A DNA stretch of 8,521 nucleotides from positions 1 to 8,521 of the forward strand of contig USLD01000048.1 of assembly GCA_900555495.1 (NCBI GenBank). Direction: 5' to 3'. The position numbers and the translations under genes were made by a program. Under the pieces are notes generated by a model. The model was not told where the DNA came from. It worked only from the letters and a program-made list of their open reading frames with translations, and did no database searches. The stretch comes from an uncultured Slackia sp. Lineage in GTDB: Bacteria > Actinomycetota > Coriobacteriia > Coriobacteriales > Eggerthellaceae. This document shows, piece after piece, positions 1-4,889 of this stretch (the first letter of the stretch is position 1; every line of letters begins with the position of its first letter).

Positions 1-22
1 GTTTGCCCTGAGGATTGCTCAT
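1..22 (-). CDS. 5' end of an unidentified minus-strand gene (partial)
   Basis: On the minus strand an ATG (complement of 20-22) opens a frame reading MSNPQGK before the window ends. It is preceded by a purine-rich GGAGG (complement of 33-37) ten bases upstream, a slightly long but acceptable spacing. It lies beyond the terminator that closes the XdhC-like gene and has promoter-like elements just upstream, so it would be a separate transcription unit in the same direction. Seven codons are too few to assign a product or to exclude a chance ATG behind a chance GGAGG. Confidence 0.45.
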
Positions 23-32
23 CCTGCTCTTT

Positions 33-73
33 CCTCCCTGCTAGGCCAGCCATTATCGAATGGCCCTATAGTA
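33..73 (-). promoter_or_regulatory. Leader of the left-edge gene: RBS, -10 candidates and inverted repeat
   Basis: Read on the minus strand, this stretch holds TACTAT (complement of 68-73) and GATAAT (complement of 52-57), both plausible -10 boxes, then GGAGG (33-37). No good -35 sits 16-18 bases upstream of either. A perfect inverted repeat, GCCATT-ATCG-AATGGC at 49-64, covers the GATAAT box, so a repressor could act there. All of this is pattern reading. The -10 calls are weak because the -35 match is poor. Confidence 0.3.
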
Positions 74-200
74 ACGCCACCCGCGCCTGATGCCTGCGGC
101 AAGCGGCATCGTTCGGCGAATCGCCACGAATCGACCCATTATGTCGTGTGCCGGAAACCTTCGACCGCCTACCGGCTGTAGGACCCGCCAGACGTGCATG

Positions 201-232
201 AAAAAAGCCGCAGCCACTCGAGGCTGCGGCTT
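201..232 (-). terminator. Intrinsic terminator after the XdhC-like gene
   Basis: On the minus strand an 11-bp perfect stem (222-232 pairing with 205-215, core GCCGCAGCC/GGCTGCGGC) with a 6-base loop runs into a T-tract (complement of 201-206). It lies about 85 bases past the stop codon of the XdhC-like gene in the same orientation. GC-rich stem plus T run is the textbook rho-independent form. Confidence 0.85.
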
Positions 233-315
233 GCGGATGCGCGCTCCCGCGACAACCGAGGTCGAGGAGCGAAAATCCTCATGCGGAAAAGCTCCGCGTC
301 AGAAAACGTCGCGTC

Positions 316-1296
316 CTACCAGAGGCCGTTGTCGTGCTTGTCACGCGCCTCCTGGCTGTAGCGCTGCTTATAGCGCACGTCCACTAGCTCGGCCACGATC
401 GAGATGGCCAGCTCGGCGGGCGTCTTCGCGCCGAACTTCAGGCCGATCGGGCGCTTGACGGCCTCCCACTGCTCCTCGGTCATGCCGGCGTCCAGGCACA
501 AATCGTGCACGCGGCTGTTCTTGCCCTTGCAGCCCATCATGCCCACGTAATGGACGCCCTGCCGGCCGGCCCACACGCAGCCCTCGGGATCGTGCATGTG
601 CCCGCGCGTGACCACGCACACGTAATCGGACGGGTCGGCCTTCATGTCGGCGAGCTCGTCGAACGAACCGATCAGGGTGCGCTTCGCGTCGGGGAAACGC
701 TCCTCGTTGAGGAAGGATGCGTCGTCGTCGACCACCTCCACGACGAAGCCCACGTGACGGGCAAGAACGGCCGTCTCGACCGCCACGTCGGAAGCGCCGA
801 GCAGCCACACCTTCACCGGGTCGAACAGCGCGACCGACGTCCACGTAAGGCCGTCGAACTGGTCGTTGTGCATGGAGGGGCCGCGCGTGACGTCTTTCAT
901 CTGGAAGAAGTCGCGAGCGGAATATTCGCGGGCTGCAACCGCCTCTTTGGCGTCGTTGCAGAAAAATACCAGGTCGCAACCGTCGGCGCTGCCTACGTCG
1001 CCGTACTTCTTCGTCACTTCGTTATCGACGTTGGCGACCGCGGCGTCGGCGTCTTCGACCACCTTGAAGCCGATCCAGGCAAGGTCGTGCTCGTCGATGG
1101 CGCGAGCCGCACGCTCGAACACGCAGGCGTCTTCGGCCGTCAGCGCAGCGGAAATGCGCGCCAACGCCTCAGGAGACGTGCGCTTATCGGCCTCGGCGGC
1201 CTCGGCGGAAAAGCACGGGAAGTCGTCGACGGAAAGCTCGACGGGGCGCCCCGCGCGCAAGTCGGCCGCGATGGCAAGAAGCGTTTCTTTACGCAT
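316..1296 (-). CDS. XdhC/CoxI family protein (molybdenum hydroxylase accessory factor-like)
   Basis: The 326-residue protein carries a recognisable C-terminal XdhC Rossmann domain: GASDVA at about 167-172 (nucleotide-binding turn), VVDDD at 188-192, VTRGHMHD at 229-236, GMMGCKGKNSRV at 252-263, and IGLKFGAKTPAELAISIVAE at 284-303. XdhC proteins bind molybdenum cofactor and help its sulfuration and insertion into xanthine dehydrogenase-type enzymes; CoxI relatives serve CO dehydrogenase. The first 160 residues do not show the usual XdhC_CoxI opening with its G-S-x-P-R signature, so the N-terminal part is divergent and the exact client is unknown. No hydroxylase subunit lies in the window. The ATG at 1294-1296 has AAAGGA seven bases upstream. 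The gene has its own promoter candidate and a downstream terminator, so it appears monocistronic. It is probably cytoplasmic, with no signal or membrane segment seen. Confidence 0.82.
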   Translation of the reverse strand: MRKETLLAIAADLRAGRPVELSVDDFPCFSAEAAEADKRTSPEALARISAALTAEDACVFERAARAIDEHDLAWIGFKVVEDADAAVANVDNEVTKKYGDVGSADGCDLVFFCNDAKEAVAAREYSARDFFQMKDVTRGPSMHNDQFDGLTWTSVALFDPVKVWLLGASDVAVETAVLARHVGFVVEVVDDDASFLNEERFPDAKRTLIGSFDELADMKADPSDYVCVVTRGHMHDPEGCVWAGRQGVHYVGMMGCKGKNSRVHDLCLDAGMTEEQWEAVKRPIGLKFGAKTPAELAISIVAELVDVRYKQRYSQEARDKHDNGLW

Positions 1297-1371
1297 GTCT
1301 GGTTCCTTTCGTGTGAATCACCCGCTGTGAAAGCATGCCCGCTCGACGGCGTGACAAGCCCCCCTTCGCAC

Positions 1372-1400
1372 AACGGACCCCCGAAAAACGAGGGTCCGTT
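1372..1400. terminator. GC-rich hairpin in the leader of the XdhC-like gene
   Basis: A 9-bp perfect stem (AACGGACCC at 1372-1380 with GGGTCCGTT at 1392-1400) encloses an 11-base loop. In the plus direction it is followed by a T-rich run (TTTATTCTT), so it looks like a terminator for plus-strand transcripts, although no plus-strand gene is present. In the minus direction no T run follows the stem. There it would sit near the 5' end of the xdhC transcript or mark the end of purN read-through. Its role is undecided. Confidence 0.45.
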
Positions 1401-1414
1401 TATTCTTGATTCAG

Positions 1415-1443
1415 AATATATCAGCATTCGCGGCATGCGACAA
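1415..1443 (-). promoter_or_regulatory. Promoter candidate for the XdhC-like gene
   Basis: On the minus strand TTGTCG (complement of 1438-1443) is followed after exactly 17 bases by TATATT (complement of 1415-1420). This matches 4 of 6 and 5 of 6 of the sigma-70-type consensus. The predicted start of transcription, near 1408, gives a leader of about 110 bases that begins with the hairpin at 1372-1400. Confidence 0.55.
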
Positions 1444-1478
1444 ATAAGAACTCCCGGGCGAAGCCGGTCCGCGGCGCG

Positions 1479-2096
1479 CTAGCCTCGAGGCGCGATGTGC
1501 ACCTTGCGGTCGTCGCCGACCGTCACGCGGCCTTCGGCGATCATCTGCAGCACCTCGGGATACACCTGGTGCTCGACCGCATGGATTTTCTCTTCGAGCG
1601 AATCGAGCGTGTCGTCCTCGGCGATTTCAACCGCGCGCTGGGCCACGATGGGGCCCTTGTCGTATTCGGCGTTGGCGAAATGCACCGTGACGCCCGTTAC
1701 CTTCACGCCCGCCTCGTAGGCGTCGCGAATGGCATGCGCCCCCTTGAACGACGGGAGCAGCGCCGGGTGCAGGTTCAGCACGCGGTCGGGGAACGCCATC
1801 AGAATGGGGTCGGTCACCATGCGCATGTAGCCGGCCATGACCACGTATTCGCATCCCGCGTGCACGAGTTCGGTGGCGATGGCTTCGTTAGCCGTCTCGT
1901 AATCGGCATAGACGTCCTTGGAAAGCGCGACGGTCTGGATGCCAGCCTCCTGCGCGCGGACGAGGCCGTAGGCGTCGGGGCGGCTGGAAATGACCACGCG
2001 AATCTCGGCGTCGAGGCGGCCGGCCTCGATTTCGTCGATGATGGCCTGCAGATTCGATCCCGAGCCGGAGATAAGAACACCGATTTTCAGCGCCAT
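1479..2096 (-). CDS. purN: Phosphoribosylglycinamide formyltransferase (PurN)
   Basis: This 205-residue protein transfers a formyl group from 10-formyltetrahydrofolate to GAR, the third step of de novo purine synthesis, in the cytoplasm. The whole family pattern is visible: the phosphate-binding loop ISGSGSNLQAI (9-19), VMAGYMRMV (86-94), the catalytic block NLHPALLPSFKGAHAI (108-123), VTGVTVHF (133-140), and DKGPIVAQ (146-153). The catalytic triad of the E. coli enzyme (Asn106, His108, Asp144) corresponds to Asn108, His110 and Asp146. The length is normal, since the E. coli protein has 212 residues. The ATG at 2094-2096 has AAGGAG about four bases upstream. It follows purM by 100 bases in the same direction, the usual pairing, but that gap contains a terminator-like hairpin. 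No clear terminator with a T run follows the stop. Confidence 0.97.
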   Translation of the reverse strand: MALKIGVLISGSGSNLQAIIDEIEAGRLDAEIRVVISSRPDAYGLVRAQEAGIQTVALSKDVYADYETANEAIATELVHAGCEYVVMAGYMRMVTDPILMAFPDRVLNLHPALLPSFKGAHAIRDAYEAGVKVTGVTVHFANAEYDKGPIVAQRAVEIAEDDTLDSLEEKIHAVEHQVYPEVLQMIAEGRVTVGDDRKVHIAPRG

Positions 2097-2119
2097 GGCG
2101 CTCCTTTCTATCGTTTCGT

Positions 2120-2164
2120 GCGAAAAACGAAGAAGCGAAGCCCGCCTTCGCGATGCTTCGCTTC
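2120..2164 (-). terminator. Terminator-like hairpin between purM and purN
   Basis: On the minus strand GAAGCGAAGC (complement of 2155-2164) pairs perfectly over 10 bp with GCTTCGCTTC (complement of 2132-2141) around a 13-base loop. It is followed by TTCGTTTTTCG. The stem plus a broken T run resembles an intrinsic terminator, yet purN lies directly downstream. It could end most purM transcripts, act as an attenuator, or be an mRNA processing or stability element. Confidence 0.5.
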
Positions 2165-2170
2165 CCCTAC

Positions 2171-2186
2171 GTCGGGAAAACCCGAC
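2171..2186 (-). other. Short stem-loop just after the purM stop
   Basis: On the minus strand a perfect 6-bp hairpin, GTCGGG-TTTT-CCCGAC, lies ten bases past the purM stop codon and just before the larger hairpin at 2132-2164. It has no T run of its own. Together the two stems may form a tandem 3' structure protecting the purM message. Confidence 0.4.
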
Positions 2187-2196
2187 GGCGACACCG

Positions 2197-3246
2197 TTAC
2201 GCAGGATAACGGACGCAGCCCGTGCCTTCGATGATCGAGCCGATCACGCAGGGATCCTCGCCTGCGGCCTTGAGGTTCTCGATCACGGCCTCGACCTGGG
2301 AGGCGTCCACGATCAGCGCCATGCCGATGCCCATGTTGAAGGTCTTGAGAGCCTCTTCGTCGGACAGGCCCGCAGCCTCGACGGCCATCTGGGTGATGCC
2401 CGGGACGTCCCACTTCGCGGGATCGACCAGCGCGTCGAGATTCTTCGGCAGCGCGCGGTTGAGGTTCTCGGTCATGCCGCCGCCCGTGATGTGGGCCAAC
2501 GCATGCACGGCGCCCGGAAGCTCGCGCAGGCAGGACAGGACCGGCTTCACGTAGATGCGCGTAGGCTCGATCAGGGCCTCGCCGATGGTCTTGCCGCCCA
2601 GACGCTCGTCGGTCTTGGCCAGGTCTTCGGCGGTCTTACCTTCCACCATGACCTTGCGGACCAGCGAATAGCCGTTGGAATGGAAGCCGCTCGAACGCAG
2701 GCCCACCACGACGTCGCCGCAGGCCACGTTGTCGGGACCGATCATCTTCGGACGGTCGACGACGCCCACGCAGAAGCCGGACAGGTCGTAATCGTCGGGA
2801 TCCATGACGCCCGGATGCTCGGCCATCTCGCCGCCGACCAGGGCGCAGCCCGCCTGACGGCAACCGTCGGCAATGCCGCCCACGACGTCTGCGACATGCT
2901 CTTTGCGCAGCTTGCCGATGGCGATGTAGTCGAGGAAGAACAGGGGCTCGGCGCCGCAAGCAAGAATGTCGTTGACGCACATGGCCACCAGATCGATGCC
3001 CACCGTGTCATGCTTGCCGATCAGCTGGGCAACCTTGAGCTTGGTGCCCACGCCGTCCGTGCCGGAAATAAGGATGGGGTCTTCCATATCCTTCATTGCG
3101 GCGGCGGAGAACAGTCCGCCGAAACCGCCGATGTCGCCGATCACCTCGGGGCGATACGTCGAATGCACCGCGTCCTTGATGGCGTCGACCGCGGCCGCGC
3201 CCTCTTCGATATCGACGCCGGCGTCGGCGTAGGTTACCTGAGTCAT
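2197..3246 (-). CDS. purM: Phosphoribosylformylglycinamidine cyclo-ligase (AIR synthetase, PurM)
   Basis: This 349-residue enzyme closes the imidazole ring, converting FGAM plus ATP to AIR in the fifth step of de novo purine synthesis. Family blocks are all present: YADAGVDIEEG (6-16), GGFGGLF (40-46), the ATP-binding loop SGTDGVGTKLKVA (61-73), DLVAMCVNDILACGAEPLFF (85-104), ALVGGEMAEHPGVM (135-148), GLRSSGFHSNGYSL (182-195), HITGGGMTENL (252-262), and FNMGIGMALIV (303-313). The frame extends 22 codons upstream to another ATG at 3312. I chose the ATG at 3244-3246 because AAGGGAG precedes it at four bases, the 3312 start has no ribosome binding site, and this gives the normal family length and N-terminus. 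It lies between the sortase gene (138-base gap, no obvious terminator) and purN. Other purine genes are not in the window. Confidence 0.97.
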   Translation of the reverse strand: MTQVTYADAGVDIEEGAAAVDAIKDAVHSTYRPEVIGDIGGFGGLFSAAAMKDMEDPILISGTDGVGTKLKVAQLIGKHDTVGIDLVAMCVNDILACGAEPLFFLDYIAIGKLRKEHVADVVGGIADGCRQAGCALVGGEMAEHPGVMDPDDYDLSGFCVGVVDRPKMIGPDNVACGDVVVGLRSSGFHSNGYSLVRKVMVEGKTAEDLAKTDERLGGKTIGEALIEPTRIYVKPVLSCLRELPGAVHALAHITGGGMTENLNRALPKNLDALVDPAKWDVPGITQMAVEAAGLSDEEALKTFNMGIGMALIVDASQVEAVIENLKAAGEDPCVIGSIIEGTGCVRYPA

Positions 3247-3250
3247 GAGT

Positions 3251-3257
3251 CTCCCTT
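3251..3257 (-). promoter_or_regulatory. Ribosome binding site fixing the purM start
   Basis: AAGGGAG on the minus strand lies four bases before the ATG at 3246. It supports this start over the in-frame ATG at 3312, which lacks any such sequence. Confidence 0.75.
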
Positions 3258-3384
3258 CATACCGGTGCACGCGGAACCCGCCGCGTTTGCTCGCTTCGTT
3301 CCATAATGACATGTCGAGGCGCGTACCGCCACATGCAGCATGCGCCTTGATACGAAAAACAACCTGTTCGGGCGAATACGGACG

Positions 3385-4464
3385 CTACGATGCCGCATTC
3401 GCGGGCTCGGCCGTCTCCACCACGGCGCCGAACAGCACAGCGCGCGTGGCCGCATAATCGTCGCCGCACGTGATAAGCGTGAACAGCTTCGTCGCCGCGC
3501 TCAAGTCGACATCCGTCGGCGTAGCGACCGTCGAGCTTTCGATATTCGCGGCCATATAGACATCCTGGCTGCTGCGGTCTGCGAAGTTGAACTGCAGGAT
3601 CGACGTCTGCGAAGCGTCGACGATATCGGCGGCATAGGTCATGCAGCGATAATTGCGATCGGGCGTGAACACGTAGAACGTGCGCGCCGCATCGAACGCG
3701 GGCTGCTCGGTCATGGCCAGGACATGGGCGAACATGGTGTCGTCATTCATGTTATGGCCGTAAATCACATTGTTCTGATCGGTCATCGCGGGCGCATTGT
3801 CCGACGAAAGGAAGATCGCGCCCTTGTGGACCAGGCCGCCCGTTTCCCCCGCGAAATCCTTCCTCAGGTACTCTTCGTCGGTTTCGCCTTGGGCGATCGG
3901 ATAGTCGATGCTCGTTCCGGGCATGTAGATCCATCCCACCGTATCGGGGTTTTTGCCCAAAAGCGCATCCCAATCCACCGTCATCGACGACAGGGCGTCG
4001 GCTTCCTTCTGTATAGAAGCCTGCGTAGCGACTTCATCGTAGACCTTGGTCCCGTGCCAATAGCCGTAACCGATCACGCCGAGCACGCTCACGCTTGCCG
4101 CGAACACCGCGATGGAAAGAACGAGCACCGCCGTCCAGATGCGGCTCTTCTTCTTGCGACGCCTGCGATCTTCGGCATCGTGCGCCGCGGCGCCGTACCG
4201 GGCGCGCGCATAGGCCTGGGCCTCGTCGGTCAAAGCCGGCTGCATGCCCGCTCGACGCGGGTCGGCGGCACGGGAGGGCGTGGCGGGAACGAACCCCGTC
4301 GGCCCCGGCGCAGACTGAACCTGGTCGATTCGGGGGATGAGTCCCGAAAGCTCGCTGCGCTGCATCGGAGCCCCGTCCCGAGGCTGCAAGGACGCGCCCT
4401 GCCCGCGGACGTCGCGTTCGAAATTGTGTGAGGTGTCGTTTCGTTTTTCCATACATCCCATCAT
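3385..4464 (-). CDS. Class B sortase with long cytoplasmic N-terminal region
   Basis: A 359-residue membrane-anchored cysteine transpeptidase. Sortases cleave a C-terminal sorting motif in exported proteins and attach them to the cell wall or to pilin subunits. About 100 polar residues come first, ending in a basic stretch (RRRRKKKSR, 100-108). A single membrane span follows (about 110-136), giving the N-in, C-out topology of class B enzymes. The extracellular domain has NPDTVGWIYMPGTSIDYPI (172-190), NNVIYGHNM (231-239) with catalytic His237, TLITCG (329-334) with catalytic Cys333, and Arg341 eight residues later. All three catalytic residues are intact. The start is uncertain: the first ATG (4464) has no ribosome binding site, and the ATG at 4452 (residue 5) has a weak GGGA just upstream. 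No sorting-signal substrate or pilin gene is present, so its target is unknown. It is followed by purM without an evident terminator. Confidence 0.9.
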   Translation of the reverse strand: MMGCMEKRNDTSHNFERDVRGQGASLQPRDGAPMQRSELSGLIPRIDQVQSAPGPTGFVPATPSRAADPRRAGMQPALTDEAQAYARARYGAAAHDAEDRRRRKKKSRIWTAVLVLSIAVFAASVSVLGVIGYGYWHGTKVYDEVATQASIQKEADALSSMTVDWDALLGKNPDTVGWIYMPGTSIDYPIAQGETDEEYLRKDFAGETGGLVHKGAIFLSSDNAPAMTDQNNVIYGHNMNDDTMFAHVLAMTEQPAFDAARTFYVFTPDRNYRCMTYAADIVDASQTSILQFNFADRSSQDVYMAANIESSTVATPTDVDLSAATKLFTLITCGDDYAATRAVLFGAVVETAEPANAAS

Positions 4465-4515
4465 AGAGAAAAGAACGCGCCCTGGGCGAAAAAGGAGGCA
4501 TTTCGTCCCAAGAAC

Positions 4516-4553
4516 GCAAAAGGCCTGTCGAGCTTCACGGCTCGGCAGGCCTT
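4516..4553 (-). terminator. Intrinsic terminator after the small membrane protein gene
   Basis: On the minus strand a 13-position stem (541 to 553 side of 4541-4553 pairing with 4520-4532, one mismatch in this orientation) with an 8-base loop ends in TTTT (complement of 4518-4521). It lies 26 bases past the stop of the small membrane protein gene and separates it from the sortase gene. Confidence 0.75.
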
Positions 4554-4578
4554 CCCGTTACGTGCGAACGACGCGGCG

Positions 4579-4695
4579 TTACTTCCTCATCTCTTCGATG
4601 AAGCCCTTCACGATGAAGCCGACGACGATGGCGACCACGATAGCGGCGACGATCCAAATGGCCGCCATGGGCACCTGCATTCCAAAAAGCTCCAT
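4579..4695 (-). CDS. Small single-span membrane protein, unknown function (38 aa)
   Basis: I do not recognise a family. The protein has a short N-terminus (MELFGMQVPM), one strong hydrophobic helix of about 21 residues (AAIWIVAAIVVAIVVGFIVKG region, about 11-31), and a short charged C-terminus ending EEMRK. It should be an integral inner-membrane micropeptide. The case for it being real is good. AAGGAGG lies exactly five bases before the ATG at 4693-4695, a promoter candidate lies about 40-70 bases upstream, and an intrinsic terminator follows the stop. The frame runs 23 codons further upstream to an ATG at 4764, but that start has no ribosome binding site and the extension is not membrane-like, so I take the shorter form. 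It sits alone between ppk1 and the sortase. A regulatory subunit, stress peptide or toxin-like peptide are all possible, and nothing in the sequence decides between them. Confidence 0.72.
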   Translation of the reverse strand: MELFGMQVPMAAIWIVAAIVVAIVVGFIVKGFIEEMRK

Positions 4696-4700
4696 GTCTT

Positions 4701-4707
4701 CCTCCTT
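4701..4707 (-). promoter_or_regulatory. Strong ribosome binding site of the small membrane protein gene
   Basis: A near-perfect AAGGAGG on the minus strand, five bases before the ATG at 4695. It decides the start and is the main evidence that this very short frame is translated. Confidence 0.8.
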
Positions 4708-4735
4708 GAGGCGATGGCTTTCCTTTTCGTTCAGG

Positions 4736-4764
4736 ATGGTACCGCACGCTGGTGCTTCACGCAA
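4736..4764 (-). promoter_or_regulatory. Promoter candidate for the small membrane protein gene
   Basis: On the minus strand TTGCGT (complement of 4759-4764) and TACCAT (complement of 4736-4741) are separated by 17 bases. The matches are modest (3 of 6 and 4 of 6), but the spacing is ideal. The position, between the ppk1 terminator and the gene's ribosome binding site, is where a promoter is needed. Confidence 0.35.
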
Positions 4765-4817
4765 TCTTCACGAGCGGCGGTTGCCGAACCGACACCTTCG
4801 CTGAAGAGACGAGTCGG

Positions 4818-4854
4818 AAAAAGCGGCCCTGGACCGAAAGGGTCGCAGGGCCGC
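4818..4854 (-). terminator. Strong intrinsic terminator of ppk1
   Basis: On the minus strand GCGGCCCTG (complement of 4846-4854) pairs over 9 bp with CAGGGCCGC (complement of 4823-4831). A further 4-bp inner stem follows beyond a one-base bulge, with a 5-base loop, and the structure is followed directly by TTTTT (complement of 4818-4822). It lies 35 bases downstream of the ppk1 stop codon. Confidence 0.9.
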
Positions 4855-4889
4855 AATCGATGTTGCGCGACGAAAACGACATGCAGGCC

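Noticed and set aside
2..180. A plus-strand frame open from the window edge to the TAG at 178-180
   Set aside because: The translated product shows no family resemblance or coding-like composition, and it overlaps the promoter and ribosome binding site of the minus-strand gene at 1-22. It is most likely a chance open frame in GC-rich DNA.
505..1482. A long plus-strand open frame opposite the XdhC-like gene
   Set aside because: Long antisense frames are common in high-GC genes. This product is rich in His, Arg and Val, matches no family, and lies opposite a well supported gene.
2197..3312. The longer purM start at 3312 adding 22 residues
   Set aside because: There is no ribosome binding site before it, and the family N-terminus begins at the ATG at 3246, which has AAGGGAG at the right distance.
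3317..3347. Hairpin AGGCGC/GCGCCT in the sortase-purM gap as a purM terminator or riboswitch
   Set aside because: The stem is only 6 bp around a long loop with no T run and no recognisable aptamer fold. It is within chance expectation for this composition.
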